Below are positions 26,096 to 36,056 of a DNA stretch of 64,000 nt, piece after piece. Below the pieces are notes generated by a model that saw only the letters and a list, made by a program, of their open reading frames with translations, was not told the origin of the DNA and did not search any database. Position 1 is the stretch's first letter, and each line of letters starts with the position of its first letter. The DNA is from Aquimarina sp. MAR_2010_214. Its GTDB lineage: Bacteria; Bacteroidota; Bacteroidia; Flavobacteriales; Flavobacteriaceae. Made by a program: the position numbers and the translations under genes. The stretch is from assembly GCF_002846555.1 (NCBI RefSeq), contig NZ_PJMS01000001.1:3906001-3970000 (forward strand), given 5' to 3'.

Positions 26096-28744
26096 TTAGA
26101 AAAAACGGTATGTTGCTTTTATCAAAAAGGTATTCTTGGGTTGCTTACTAAAAACCTGATTATCAAAATTTCTATACAAACTCCCTATTGATCTTCTGTA
26201 ATCGGTAATACCTTGTGCCCACACCAAGAATATTTCTGACCCCGGTTTGTATTCATATCGTACCACAAGATTTGACCTAAATTGCGCAAATGAAAAATCA
26301 GGAGCATTAAAACTATAATCTACCATAGTATCCAAAGTTTCATCAACATCATAAGCATTATTCACTTCATCATAATAAATTTGACCTTCAGAAAATAGTG
26401 ACAGTTGTTCACTTTGTGACCTAGCTATGGGGTTATTCATATATCCAAAATCAGTATATACTCCCTTAGAAATGTAAGGTTCTGCATAATATTGAATAGA
26501 TAAATTGGGATTAATGGTATAATTAAGCCTAAACGCCAGACTAAAGGTATCTTGATCAAGTTTAGACATAATATAGCGTGGTGAGCCATTAAAATCATTA
26601 GTTTGATTAAACTGTAATCGATGTCTAATCATAGTATATTTAGGAGAAAATGAAATACTCAATTGGTTTAGAGGTTGATAGGTAATTTTGAACCCGTTTT
26701 CTAATAAGAAATAACTATCCTCATTTCCAGTTTTTGTCCATCCGTCAAGGCTAAATGATAATTTTTTTCTAGAATCTGTTCCTAACGCCCACCAAGCACC
26801 ATATTGATCTGGTAAATATATTCTTGGTCCGCCTTGCAACAACGATTTTGAATAAATATGCGGTTGATGATAAAACCCTAAAGTAATATTCCAATTGTTT
26901 TGAAATGTTCCTTTGGCTTCCACGTCCCAATCAATGTAATTCAAATTACCCTCAAAATCCCATTTCAACCAATGTTGATAAGTTAATGTACCTTTTCTAA
27001 ACTTTCCAAAAGGTTGTAAAGAACTATATATAACACCGGTATAGTTTTGAATATCGTCGGCTTCACGCATAAAACCAAGGTCATTCAATTCTAATTCTGG
27101 TGAACGCCAGGTAACTCCTGTTTCAAACTTAAAATGCCCTTGTCCTGCTTTTCCAAATTTGATATCACCTCCTGTTCCCGTAAGCGAGGTTTTTGTTGAA
27201 TCTACAGCAACATGACTAGCATCTGTACGCTGAAATAAATGTGGAATAGAAAGTTGTGTTCTCAAAATGGCTGTTTCACTTCCCTCCACACGACTCATAA
27301 CAACATTTGTCCCCAAATACCACGTTCTGTTTTTCCATTGATGCATAAAATCAATCCCTGCAGTTGTAGAAGATTTATGTAAGAAATCAGTATCCTCATC
27401 TAAGTTCCTTATGGTAGATGTCACAATACCGCCCAAAAAAGTATTACGATTGTTAAAATCTTTTTGTATCCGCCCTACAAAATAATTAGTAAACGGTTCT
27501 ATGAGTTCTTCTCTTTCATCACCATTAGTATTAATTTTTGCATACTCGTTGGCAGTCATACTTTCCATAACACCTATTGACCAACCGTTCTTGGTTTTAC
27601 CACTAAATTTTACAGCTCCTAGTATGGTGGTTCGCTCTGGAGCATCAATGAATCCACCTGCTACAGTTTCAGCAGAACCTTGAGGATTTCTACCAATACG
27701 TCTGGAATAAAACAGATTATCACTACTAAAAGATCCCCCAACTATTGGGTTAGAAAATTGATAGTTAAAGATATTCTTGTTTTCTACAAAAAATGGACGC
27801 TGTTCTTTAAAAAACAATTGAAACCCATCTAATGCAATTGCTGCAGGATCTGCTTCTACTTGTCCAAAATCTGGGTTAATGGTAAAATCCAAAGTTAGAT
27901 CATTAGTAATGCCCACTTTCCCGTCTAGTCCTGCATTAATTGATGTTATATTTTTATCACGGTATGGGTTATTGGGTTCTTTTTCAAAAGTCTCCAAAGA
28001 AGTTACTACAAAAGGTTGAATTTCAAATTGCTTTTGAGATTTTATCTCTTTTAAACCATGTAATTCTCCAAATTCACTTATCCAACCAGAAGCATCGATA
28101 GGAACACGTTGCCAAACTGATATTTCATCATTTTTAAAATACTTTCTTACCACCTGAAGTCCCCAAACTTGGTTTTCAGTATTACCAAAACGCAACTGAC
28201 TCAAAGGAATTTTCATTTCTGCTGTCCATCCTTCCTTTGTAATTGCACTTTTAGCATACCAAATAGGATTCCATGTCGCATCTTCGTTTTTACCATTTAG
28301 CGTTATTATCTTATCACCTTTAACGCCAGCTGATGTTACCGTAAAAGAAAATGCCGAACGTAAATCGTGGTAACTATCAAAGATGATTTCAACCCAATCA
28401 CCTTCAAAACCATCACGTCTGGACATCCAATTTGTAATCTTATCAGGTTGTTTATCAAAATTTTTGATTCCTACATATACGTATTTTGAGTCGTAGTATA
28501 TTTTAAAAGAAGTGTTTTCAGAAGGTGACGTATTTTCTGTAGGTTCTCTTTGAATAAAGTTTGACTCCCAGTTACTATGATTACTCCAAATAACATCTTC
28601 TAATTTTCCGTCTATAGTTGGAATTTCATTCTCAGAAATTCTTTGAGTGTTGTATGTTTTTTTAGAAACAACTTGTCTCTGTTGAGAAAAGGTAAAAAAG
28701 GAAATACTGAGAAATATTGATAGTATAATAGGAACTTTTAACAT
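26096..28744 (-). CDS. DUF5916 outer-membrane barrel with CBM9-like domain
   Basis: 882 residues. Signal peptide (1-20, ending TFSQQ), CBM9-like domain (about 40-240: IPTIDGKLEDVIW, YVYVGIKNFD, GDWVEIIFDSYHD), then a long DUF5916 beta-barrel region ending in an aromatic terminus (LIKATYRFF), as expected for an outer-membrane barrel. Family members are abundant in marine Bacteroidota and are often linked to glycan or hydrolase genes. Function is not established. First gene of an operon with GNAT and racemase genes. Confidence 0.88.
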   Translation of the reverse strand: MLKVPIILSIFLSISFFTFSQQRQVVSKKTYNTQRISENEIPTIDGKLEDVIWSNHSNWESNFIQREPTENTSPSENTSFKIYYDSKYVYVGIKNFDKQPDKITNWMSRRDGFEGDWVEIIFDSYHDLRSAFSFTVTSAGVKGDKIITLNGKNEDATWNPIWYAKSAITKEGWTAEMKIPLSQLRFGNTENQVWGLQVVRKYFKNDEISVWQRVPIDASGWISEFGELHGLKEIKSQKQFEIQPFVVTSLETFEKEPNNPYRDKNITSINAGLDGKVGITNDLTLDFTINPDFGQVEADPAAIALDGFQLFFKEQRPFFVENKNIFNYQFSNPIVGGSFSSDNLFYSRRIGRNPQGSAETVAGGFIDAPERTTILGAVKFSGKTKNGWSIGVMESMTANEYAKINTNGDEREELIEPFTNYFVGRIQKDFNNRNTFLGGIVTSTIRNLDEDTDFLHKSSTTAGIDFMHQWKNRTWYLGTNVVMSRVEGSETAILRTQLSIPHLFQRTDASHVAVDSTKTSLTGTGGDIKFGKAGQGHFKFETGVTWRSPELELNDLGFMREADDIQNYTGVIYSSLQPFGKFRKGTLTYQHWLKWDFEGNLNYIDWDVEAKGTFQNNWNITLGFYHQPHIYSKSLLQGGPRIYLPDQYGAWWALGTDSRKKLSFSLDGWTKTGNEDSYFLLENGFKITYQPLNQLSISFSPKYTMIRHRLQFNQTNDFNGSPRYIMSKLDQDTFSLAFRLNYTINPNLSIQYYAEPYISKGVYTDFGYMNNPIARSQSEQLSLFSEGQIYYDEVNNAYDVDETLDTMVDYSFNAPDFSFAQFRSNLVVRYEYKPGSEIFLVWAQGITDYRRSIGSLYRNFDNQVFSKQPKNTFLIKATYRFF

Positions 28745-28866
28745 CGTATATGTATTTATTTGGATCCAAAATTATTGTAGTAAGTAATGCCATACCAGAA
28801 AGTTGATTGAATGCTTTAACATCTATAGTTGAAAATTTCTCAACTACAGCGATAACTAATGTGTTG

Positions 28867-28874
28867 TATCTTTG
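28867..28874 (+). promoter_or_regulatory. Possible -7 box next to the LysR start
   Basis: TATCTTTG matches TAnnTTTG and ends four bases before the ATG at 28879. No TTG at the usual spacing is visible, so it may be chance. Confidence 0.25.
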
Positions 28875-28878
28875 AATT

Positions 28879-29769
28879 ATGGAGTTAAAATATTTTAGAC
28901 TTATAAAAACAATCGCCGAAGAGGGTAACCTTGCAAATTCTTCTGAACGTTTATTCTTAACCCAATCAGCTTTAAGCCATCAGTTACGAGATCTTGAAGA
29001 ACGCTTAGGGTTTAAAGTATTTCATAGAAGTAGAAATAAATGGGAACTTACTGATGAAGGTGCAGAACTTTACAAATTAGCCAATACACTTTTTAATTCT
29101 ATAGACGAAAGCTTTAATAATATTAAAAATATTAAAGAAGGGTCAAAAGGATCTATTAAGTTAAGTGCAGAGTGTCAATCATTTTTTCATACAATTCCTG
29201 GGTTTATTCAAAAAATGGGAATTCTATATCCCGAAATTGATATTGACTTAACTTTAGGTGCAACCTATCAAACAATATCACAAGTGCTATCTAATGAAAT
29301 AGATATTGCCATTGTGACTTCAAAACCTGCATCAGAAGAATTAGCTAGTATTAAAGTATATGAAGATGAAATTTTTGCTGTAATGCATCAGGAAAACCCT
29401 CTAAATTCTTATGACTATTTGGATGCAAGTCATTTTTCTGATGTTCATTTAATTATTAATTCTTTTCCTCTGGAAGGTGTCTCGGTATATGAGCATTTTT
29501 TGAAACCCAATAAAATCAACCCTAAAAAGATATCTGCTATTCCATTTACCGAAATTACCTTATCAATGATCGAGGCTAATATGGGCATCATGTGTGTACC
29601 AAAATGGCAGTTAAAATCATTTAAACTATCAAATGATATTATTTTTAAACGAATTAGTAAGAACGGACTAAAAAGAAATCATTATTTAGTCGTTAAGGCA
29701 TTAAACAGAAATAAAAAATATATTCACGATTTTATTTCAAATTTTGAAGAGGATTTTTTAAAATCATAG
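28879..29769 (+). CDS. LysR-family regulator, MetR-like
   Basis: 296 residues. Winged HTH (residues 1-60; QSALSHQLRDLEERLGFKVF) and an effector-binding domain (about 90-290). The segment LSAECQSFFHTIPGF corresponds to the IECHSCIQWLTPAL stretch of E. coli MetR, and the overall alignment by eye is better with MetR than with other LysR types. MetR uses homocysteine as cofactor to control methionine genes, but none are near here. It is divergent from the DUF5916 operon (134-base gap) and 42 bases before an NTF2-like gene, so it likely controls one or both. Confidence 0.85.
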   Translation: MELKYFRLIKTIAEEGNLANSSERLFLTQSALSHQLRDLEERLGFKVFHRSRNKWELTDEGAELYKLANTLFNSIDESFNNIKNIKEGSKGSIKLSAECQSFFHTIPGFIQKMGILYPEIDIDLTLGATYQTISQVLSNEIDIAIVTSKPASEELASIKVYEDEIFAVMHQENPLNSYDYLDASHFSDVHLIINSFPLEGVSVYEHFLKPNKINPKKISAIPFTEITLSMIEANMGIMCVPKWQLKSFKLSNDIIFKRISKNGLKRNHYLVVKALNRNKKYIHDFISNFEEDFLKS

Positions 29770-29811
29770 TGAATATATGATCTATTGACATCTTATAAAT
29801 ACAAATGAATT

Positions 29812-30264
29812 ATGAAAAATGAGCAAGATTTATCAAACCATTTTCCAAAAAAACTAGTGCTGGATTTTTTTGACAGGGTTTGGAGTGCACCTCATGAATT
29901 AGATGCAATTGATGAACTAATGACAGAAGACTATACCATTACCACAGCAGGAAAAAAAATAACAGGAAGAAAAGAATTTAAAAAATGGGTAGGTGAATTT
30001 CAGAAACAACTTCTTGACGCAAAAACAGAAAATATAGAACTATTCTACAACGAAAAAAAAGATAAAATTGTTTCAAGATGGAAATGCTCTGGAAAAAATA
30101 ATGGCCTTTTTGGAGTAGAGCCAGATAACCGATTTGTATTTTTTACCGGAATAGCTATTTGGTTTATAAAAGAAGATAGGCTTTCTGAGTGTTGGGTAGA
30201 ACGAAGTGCCTACGAATTGTATCAAGACCTTATTTCAGGAAAAAGAGAAAATGACTTTGTATAA
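29812..30264 (+). CDS. SnoaL/NTF2-like protein (ester-cyclase type)
   Basis: 150 residues, no signal peptide, so cytoplasmic. A SnoaL-like fold is suggested by FFDRVWSAPHELDAIDELM, EDYTITTAGKKITGRKEF, DKIVSRWKCSG and FFTGIAIWFIKEDRL. Members include polyketide cyclases and many uncharacterised proteins; the usual His/Asp acid-base pair cannot be assigned with confidence. It follows the LysR gene by 42 bases on the same strand and probably belongs to its transcript. Confidence 0.8.
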   Translation: MKNEQDLSNHFPKKLVLDFFDRVWSAPHELDAIDELMTEDYTITTAGKKITGRKEFKKWVGEFQKQLLDAKTENIELFYNEKKDKIVSRWKCSGKNNGLFGVEPDNRFVFFTGIAIWFIKEDRLSECWVERSAYELYQDLISGKRENDFV

Positions 30265-30389
30265 TTGAAAACAGAAAACTTTTTAAATTATTTCTTTTTA
30301 AGCTATTCTTATATTCAAAACTTTAGATGCCGATTACCATAAAATGTCTAATTTTTCTCTTTTTGTATATTATCTATATATCATCAAAC

Positions 30390-31100
30390 TCATAAACGCC
30401 CTATAAACGTATTACCTATAATAGTTTTATAAACTTCATTGCGAAGTGTTCTACTAATTTTAATTTTATGATCTCCGACATAAATTAAATTCCCTTCAAG
30501 TTTTTTGATATGACTTAACCCTACTAAATAATACCGATGTACTCTTATAAATTTTTCTTTTGGTAGTTCTTCTTCTATATGCTTTAAAGAAACAAGTGTT
30601 AGGTATTTATCGTGAATAGTATGGATTTGAATGTAATCTTTGGCTGTTTCTATAAAAGTGATATCATCAACAAAAACTTTGGTAATCATTCCATTACATT
30701 TAATGAAAATGTGATTTTTAGCAACGTTATTTTTCTCTTTTTTATCATCAACAACTACTATTTTATTGACAGCTTTAAGAAATCTACTATAAGAAAAAGG
30801 TTTTAATAAAAAATCAATAACATCCAGTTCAAAACCATCCAATGCAAATTCACGATGAGCAGTTGTAAATATGACTTGGGGAGGGTTCTGAAATGATTTT
30901 ATAAGCTCTACCCCTGTCATGTCTGGCATCTGTATATCTAAAAACAGAATATCTATAGGGTTTTCTTTCAAGAATTCTATTGTTTCTATAGCAGAAGCTA
31001 ATGATTTTACGTGTTCTAAAAATGGAGTTTGATATACAAAATCCTCTAATCCTTTTCTCGCTAGAGGTTCATCATCAACTATTAAACATCTCATTTTCAT
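30390..31100 (-). CDS. LytTR-family response regulator
   Basis: 236 residues. Receiver domain with IVDDEPLARKG, phospho-acceptor Asp in ILFLDIQMPD (about residue 55), Thr in FTTAHREFA, Lys in LLKPFSYSRF; LytTR DNA-binding domain from about 135 (FIETAKDYIQIHT, KFIRVHRYYLVGL). Its start overlaps the 3' end of the kinase gene by 26 bases, showing translational coupling. It may be the last gene of an operon with the kinase and the amidohydrolase (33443 to 30390). Confidence 0.92.
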   Translation of the reverse strand: MKMRCLIVDDEPLARKGLEDFVYQTPFLEHVKSLASAIETIEFLKENPIDILFLDIQMPDMTGVELIKSFQNPPQVIFTTAHREFALDGFELDVIDFLLKPFSYSRFLKAVNKIVVVDDKKEKNNVAKNHIFIKCNGMITKVFVDDITFIETAKDYIQIHTIHDKYLTLVSLKHIEEELPKEKFIRVHRYYLVGLSHIKKLEGNLIYVGDHKIKISRTLRNEVYKTIIGNTFIGRL

Positions 31101-32121
31101 TTAGCTGTATTTTTAAATGCACTATAAACATAGCGTTACTACATTCTATATTAAATAAGTGCTTATTTGGGTAAATTAGTTCTAACCTTCTTTTTACATT
31201 AGCTAATCCGATACCTTTACTTTCTTTATATGGTTTCTTAAGGTTTTCATTTGAAACAGTGTTTTCAACCTTAAAACTTAATGTATTATTATATTCTATT
31301 GTGGATTCGATATGTATCCAATACCCTTTACTGCTTTGTCCATGCTTAAAAGCATTTTCAACAAGAGGTAATAAAAGCATTGGGGATATTCTAAAATTCT
31401 TTTGATGATCAGGAAAAGAATACTTTACTGTAACAAGGTCTTCATGTCTTACTTTTTCTATATCTATATAATTGGTTAAATTTTCAAATTCATGTTCTAG
31501 TTCAATACTTTTTTTATTTGCTTCATATAATTGATGACTTAATATTTCTGAGAATTGAAGTAACATTTTCTTACCGCTCTTTAGATTTTTATCCAGCATG
31601 ATATAAATACTATTTAAGGAATTAAAAAGAAAATGTGGATTGATTTGATTTTTTAACAAGTTCAATTCTGTTTCTAATTGCTTTTGTTCTATTTCTTTCA
31701 CCGATTGATCCTTTCGATACCACTCATCTGTTAGAAATAAAGTCATTGATAAACCCAATGATAAAATAACTTCAGTTACAATAGCAATTTTTCCTGCAAT
31801 GCTTGCAAAAAAATCTGATGTCGGTAAATAGATATCTATATATTTAAAATAGAATGATAAATAATAAGATGTTATAATAGTAATAATGGTAATCGCTAAG
31901 ATCAGTATTAACACATAGCTAATGATCTTTTTTTTCAACAAAAATTTTGGCATTAAAACATAAAGATTGAGATAAACCAAAATAGTGTATGGGATAAAAG
32001 TAAATATATTGGTCTTTAGATTTGCCAATATATCTTTATGATAATTGAGGTCATGTACACTCCATAATAGGAGAAATAAACCCCAAAAAACAATATGCTT
32101 GATAACTTTATCGAAGTTCAT
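31075..32121 (-). CDS. LytS-family sensor histidine kinase
   Basis: 348 residues. Four hydrophobic helices (about residues 10-130), then the His_kinase module with INPHFLFNSLNSIYI (His near residue 163), N-box LVENAFKHGQ and G-box KGIGLANVKRRL. It lies 50 bases after the amidohydrolase stop codon and overlaps its regulator by 26 bases. A box TACCTTTG (32153-32146, minus strand) 25 bases before the start could give it a separate promoter inside the operon. Confidence 0.9.
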   Translation of the reverse strand: MNFDKVIKHIVFWGLFLLLWSVHDLNYHKDILANLKTNIFTFIPYTILVYLNLYVLMPKFLLKKKIISYVLILILAITIITIITSYYLSFYFKYIDIYLPTSDFFASIAGKIAIVTEVILSLGLSMTLFLTDEWYRKDQSVKEIEQKQLETELNLLKNQINPHFLFNSLNSIYIMLDKNLKSGKKMLLQFSEILSHQLYEANKKSIELEHEFENLTNYIDIEKVRHEDLVTVKYSFPDHQKNFRISPMLLLPLVENAFKHGQSSKGYWIHIESTIEYNNTLSFKVENTVSNENLKKPYKESKGIGLANVKRRLELIYPNKHLFNIECSNAMFIVHLKIQLNENEMFNS

Positions 32122-32145
32122 AATCTATATAAATCAAGACAAATT

Positions 32146-32153
32146 CAAAGGTA
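32146..32153 (-). promoter_or_regulatory. Candidate -7 box of the second LytS gene
   Basis: TACCTTTG matches TAnnTTTG, 25 bases before the ATG at 32121. It lies in the gap after the amidohydrolase stop. No TTG at proper spacing was found. Confidence 0.35.
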
Positions 32154-32171
32154 AAAGATTTAAAATATACA

Positions 32172-33443
32172 TTATTTTAAGAATGATCCTTGCTTAACTC
32201 TGGTTACAATACTTTTATTAATATTTGAAATATCTTTTAATGGGTTTTTATCTAACACTAAAAAACTAGCTTCATAACCTTCTTTTAACTCTCCTACTTT
32301 ACGGTTAGGAAAAATAGTTTTCGTAGCATTTTCTGTCCACATTTTAAGTAATTCATGGTTGCTAAAAATATTCAGTTCATACAAAAACTGAAACTCACCA
32401 ACAGAATTTCCATTGTATTGATCAGAACCTATTGCTAATGTTACGCCTTCTTGCTGTAATAACCTTAAGTTGGATGCTATATTTTTAACCAAATCTTTAT
32501 AGTTTAATTTTTTTTGTCTTTTTAGAATTAGAGATACTGTGGTGACAATAGTTACTCCTCTTTCTTTAGCCAAAATAACATCTTCTTTATTAATAAGCTG
32601 CCCATTAGATATTTCAGGAAGGTGTGCTATTTCATCAACTCCTGCATTGATCGCAATATGAAAATCATATGCGGTTTCGACATGAGCACTTACTCTTAAA
32701 TTGTTGGCATGAGCTTTTTTCACAATTTCCGGAACTAATTTGGGATTCAACCCTTTTCTACCAAAATATAAAGTATCATTTTTTCTTTTTTCATATTCTT
32801 CTGAATAAAGAAGGTTTAATTTGATGAAATCCGGGGAAAATGACAAGATCTTATTCCATTTATGATCTAAATCTTCCTGTTTGTTTATTTTAACATAACC
32901 ATGAAACTCAATCTCTTCTATTGTATTAAACAATCCTCTAAAGTATCCATAACCAAGATGTTTTTTACGCAAACGTATTGGATGCCCCCCATTGGCAGTT
33001 AAAGGGGCATGTGCCATGCTTACATCAATACCATCTGGTTTGTTATAATGATGCATTAAAGGATCGATTCTTTTTTTTATGCTTGATAGGAGTTTAACAT
33101 AAAATATTCCATTGTTCAAGTAAGATTTAATTCGTTTATCCAGTTCATGTTTGCTTTCAAGATTATGATTATGGGCTTCGGCAAATGGGGGAATCACATA
33201 TTTATTTGATAAATCTACAATAGTATCAACTTCTTTTTTAGTATTCGAGAAATAGATTAAACCATCTCTAAGCCAAATCGTTTTCTTTTCAAATGTTTTT
33301 CCATTAAACCAATTACCTCCAGTAAGCTTAACAACTTGACTATCAAAATTCTTCCTTACATAGTAAGCAGTAGTATTGGCTTTTTGAGAATTACAAGAAA
33401 AACCTAAAAACACAATTAAAACAAGTGTGCATAATTTTTTCAT
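32172..33443 (-). CDS. Amidohydrolase-superfamily lipoprotein
   Basis: 423 residues. Lipoprotein signal ending GFSC (Cys17), so anchored in the periplasm or outer membrane. Metal-dependent hydrolase core: VIPPFAEAHNHN (HxH, His91 and His93), HVETAYD (His near 253), EIAHLPE (His near 273) and AIGSDQY (Asp near 341), matching the binuclear or mononuclear metal site of the superfamily. The C-terminal composite beta domain has KVGELKEGYEASFLVLDKNP. It probably hydrolyses a cyclic amide, dipeptide or similar compound outside the cytoplasm. It is followed closely by a LytS/LytTR pair on the same strand. Confidence 0.87.
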   Translation of the reverse strand: MKKLCTLVLIVFLGFSCNSQKANTTAYYVRKNFDSQVVKLTGGNWFNGKTFEKKTIWLRDGLIYFSNTKKEVDTIVDLSNKYVIPPFAEAHNHNLESKHELDKRIKSYLNNGIFYVKLLSSIKKRIDPLMHHYNKPDGIDVSMAHAPLTANGGHPIRLRKKHLGYGYFRGLFNTIEEIEFHGYVKINKQEDLDHKWNKILSFSPDFIKLNLLYSEEYEKRKNDTLYFGRKGLNPKLVPEIVKKAHANNLRVSAHVETAYDFHIAINAGVDEIAHLPEISNGQLINKEDVILAKERGVTIVTTVSLILKRQKKLNYKDLVKNIASNLRLLQQEGVTLAIGSDQYNGNSVGEFQFLYELNIFSNHELLKMWTENATKTIFPNRKVGELKEGYEASFLVLDKNPLKDISNINKSIVTRVKQGSFLK

Positions 33444-33590
33444 CCTTTATGAGATCTAATTTTACTATAAAGTAATTGTATATAAATACGATATGAAAAA
33501 TTAATCGCCAGGCGGAAAACAATAATAGACAGAATGTAATATATAATAGATTAGGTTTTTCAAAAAACCTTAGTCAAAAGTATCTTAAAA

Positions 33591-34640
33591 TCAAACCCGA
33601 CCTTTTCTAAACGACGATGGTGTAATACCTTCAAATTTCTTAAAGGCACCATTAAAAGAGGAAAGGCTACTAAAACCTGTATCAAAAGCAATTGATGAAA
33701 TGGTATATTTATCACTTTCTGTATCTGAAAGCATTCTCTTTGCATCTTGAATTCGATAATAATTTATAAAATCATTAAAATTTCGTTTGGCATATTGATT
33801 AATAACCGAGGATGTTAGTTGTGTGGTTTTTCCTATCATGGCACTCAGTTTTGCTAGAGACACATCTGGTTCGAGATACAATTTAGCATCAATAATTAAT
33901 TTTGAAATCTCATCAAATAAGAGGTTATTATTAGTTGTCTTAAACACATTACCGTCTAGATCTGTAGCTTTAAGCTGGAACGCTTTATAATTTAAAAAAT
34001 AGATGATTATAGAGTATACTATAGGACCAACAATATAAGGTACTGCCTCATCTAATATGTTTAAAACATAAGATCCCCAGATGACCACAAAGCCAACAAT
34101 TAAAAGATCTAACCAATTAAATATAGCACTTCGGGATTTTGTTTGTTGCTCTTGCTCGTAGTCTTTCTTTGCCCGTTTTAAAATTCTCCAGGACAAAGCG
34201 ATATAAAAAGCAAAATGTAGGTATATAAAAATAAGGCCGCTCGAAAAAACAATAATAACCAGCTTACTATTTTCGTACCATTCTTTAGTCACAAATAGAC
34301 TGGCAATAAAAATCAAAGCAAATGGAACAAATTCTAAAATATAATATTTGGGTAATTTAAAATTAGGGCGTGTCATCCCTAAAATATACCACCTTAAAAG
34401 TGGTCCGATTAGTAACAAAAATGCTAATCCTGCAAAAATAAATATTGGTTCTAGACCATCACCAAAATTTAACATGACTGATTTACCAATTCTAAATGCC
34501 ATAAATACAAGAATTAGCCCGAGTAAAAGATTAGTCAACGTCTTTTTCTTTTTAAAAACACTTAAGTAGAAGGCAAATAATATCCCATGCAAAAGTCCTG
34601 CACTACTAACAATGACAAGTAATATATCTAAAAAACTCAA
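33591..34640 (-). CDS. AraC-family regulator with N-terminal membrane domain
   Basis: 349 residues, starting with TTG at 34640 because no in-frame ATG precedes the first membrane helix. About seven hydrophobic helices (residues 1-215), then an AraC HTH pair (about 250-345: VSLAKLSAMIGKTTQLTSSVI, ISSIAFDTGFSSLSSFNGAF, GITPSSFRKGRV). A paralogue of the genes at 19586 and 51994. It lies downstream of the DJ-1/PfpI gene, separated by that gene's terminator, and has a candidate box of its own (34655-34662). Confidence 0.87.
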   Translation of the reverse strand: MSFLDILLVIVSSAGLLHGILFAFYLSVFKKKKTLTNLLLGLILVFMAFRIGKSVMLNFGDGLEPIFIFAGLAFLLLIGPLLRWYILGMTRPNFKLPKYYILEFVPFALIFIASLFVTKEWYENSKLVIIVFSSGLIFIYLHFAFYIALSWRILKRAKKDYEQEQQTKSRSAIFNWLDLLIVGFVVIWGSYVLNILDEAVPYIVGPIVYSIIIYFLNYKAFQLKATDLDGNVFKTTNNNLLFDEISKLIIDAKLYLEPDVSLAKLSAMIGKTTQLTSSVINQYAKRNFNDFINYYRIQDAKRMLSDTESDKYTISSIAFDTGFSSLSSFNGAFKKFEGITPSSFRKGRV

Positions 34641-34654
34641 TACACTATTTTTTT

Positions 34655-34681
34655 CAAATGTAGGGATATTTAAAATTCAAA
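34655..34681 (-). promoter_or_regulatory. Candidate promoter of the AraC gene
   Basis: On the minus strand TTTG (34681-34678), a 15-base spacer and TACATTTG (34662-34655) resemble the flavobacterial promoter, though the spacer is short. The TTG start codon lies 14 bases downstream. Confidence 0.4.
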
Positions 34682-34714
34682 AAAAGTACAAACCTAGTAT
34701 TAGGTTTGTACTTT
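34676..34714 (-). terminator. Terminator after the DJ-1/PfpI gene
   Basis: Perfect 14-base stem AAAGTACAAACCTA (34683-34696) and TAGGTTTGTACTTT (34701-34714), four-base loop, followed on the minus strand by seven T residues. Confidence 0.8.
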
Positions 34715-34749
34715 CAATATCACATAAATACTGCTTACCTTATAAACTT

Positions 34750-35853
34750 CTATATATTCTTAGATTGACTTTTTGCATATGATGTTAGATTAACAAGGCT
34801 AAAAAATCGTCCAATATTGCCTCTCATGACTGCAATAACACTATGCGACGCTATAAATTCTCTGGCCAAAGGTTTCTTCTCAACAGCCGATATTTGTTTA
34901 ATTAGTGCTTTGGCTTTCTTAGTCCCACCAGTTTCATATGCAATTAATACCTTCATCGCATTTTCTTCTGCTGTGATTTTTCTATATTTAGGAGTATATC
35001 CTAGTGCTACAATCATGGTTTCAGCTAATTCCCATGTTGACCACGGGTTTTGCCCTGTCACTAAGTTTTTATCACGACTAATATTCTCTAAATACATAGC
35101 TCCTTCATTAAAACGTGCTCCTTGCTCCACTAATTTGTCTTGCAAAAAGAAAGGAAATATAGTCTCAGCATCAGGAATAAGTAATAATTCTTCATCATTA
35201 GTAAAGCTACTTACCTTTTTGTTTTCTAGCAAAGATCGGCCAGTGTCTAAAGTTACATTTACCAAAGCTGCAGGTCCGTGGCATACTGCGCCAACTACCT
35301 TATTTGATTGATATAAGTGACGTACAATATATTGAATGTCTTTATTCTCGGGGAAATCAAACATTGCTCCTTTTCCTCCTGCAAAAAAAACAGCCTCATA
35401 TCTTTCTGGGTTGATATCTTTTACAGGAATACTATGTTTTACTTTATACTGGGCAATGCTATCATTTAAAAACGCATAATCGTATTTTCCCATGTCATCA
35501 TCATCAATCACAACTGGGGGTTCTCCTCCTAATGGACTAGCAATATCAACTTCAAACCCATTCGCCACGAAAACGTAATAGGCACGTGACAATTCGGTTA
35601 ATTCATAACCAGTACTTTTATCGGTGCTTCCCATAATAGCTGCGCTTGTCACTATAGCTAAGATTTTTCCTCGTGCGGGTTGGATATCTTCAGATAAATA
35701 TGGCAAATCAGATGTTTGTGTGGCAGATACATCTATACTCATTTCCTCTATGGGTAGTAAACTTATAAACCACCAACCAAAAACAAAAAGTAAGATAATT
35801 ATACTGCCAAAGACAATTAGAGTCCATTTCAAAATCGGATATTTTTTAAGCAT
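34750..35853 (-). CDS. Membrane-anchored DJ-1/PfpI-family protein
   Basis: About 367 residues from the ATG at 35853 (a longer frame to 35898 would put charged residues before the helix). One N-terminal membrane helix (WTLIVFGSIIILLFVFGWW) anchors a class I glutamine amidotransferase-like domain outside the cytoplasm. It has IASPLGGEPPV (Glu), AVFFAGGKGAMFDFPEN and the nucleophile Cys near residue 189 in VVGAVCHGPAAL. The best match in layout is to Hsp31/HchA-like glyoxalases or deglycases. A C-terminal extension of about 100 residues (after ENAMKVLIAYE) has no known domain. A shorter DJ-1 lipoprotein lies at 51018. Confidence 0.85.
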   Translation of the reverse strand: MLKKYPILKWTLIVFGSIIILLFVFGWWFISLLPIEEMSIDVSATQTSDLPYLSEDIQPARGKILAIVTSAAIMGSTDKSTGYELTELSRAYYVFVANGFEVDIASPLGGEPPVVIDDDDMGKYDYAFLNDSIAQYKVKHSIPVKDINPERYEAVFFAGGKGAMFDFPENKDIQYIVRHLYQSNKVVGAVCHGPAALVNVTLDTGRSLLENKKVSSFTNDEELLLIPDAETIFPFFLQDKLVEQGARFNEGAMYLENISRDKNLVTGQNPWSTWELAETMIVALGYTPKYRKITAEENAMKVLIAYETGGTKKAKALIKQISAVEKKPLAREFIASHSVIAVMRGNIGRFFSLVNLTSYAKSQSKNI

Positions 35854-35977
35854 AACATGGTTTTTTAGAATTACAGTACGAAGTAATACTAAAGTCACCT
35901 TAAAAACTGTCGAAATGATAATTCTGTCAGACTAAATTATGTTTTGAATACCTTAAACAGAATTCAGATAAGCAAAA

Positions 35978-36007
35978 AAAGAGATCATCTATATAGATGA
36001 TCTCTTT
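35978..36007 (-). terminator. Strong terminator after the small leader-peptide gene
   Basis: Perfect 13-base stem AAAGAGATCATCT (35978-35990) and AGATGATCTCTTT (35995-36007), four-base loop, with seven T residues following on the minus strand. It lies 50 bases past the stop of the 58-aa gene. Confidence 0.85.
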
Positions 36008-36056
36008 AAGTATTCTAAAATAAATTAATTAGAATTTTAATCTCATAAAGAACGGC

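Noticed and set aside
33541..33590. AGGTTTTT/AAAAACCT hairpin after the AraC gene as a terminator
   Set aside because: The stem is only eight A/T-rich bases and no T run follows on the minus strand, so support is too weak.
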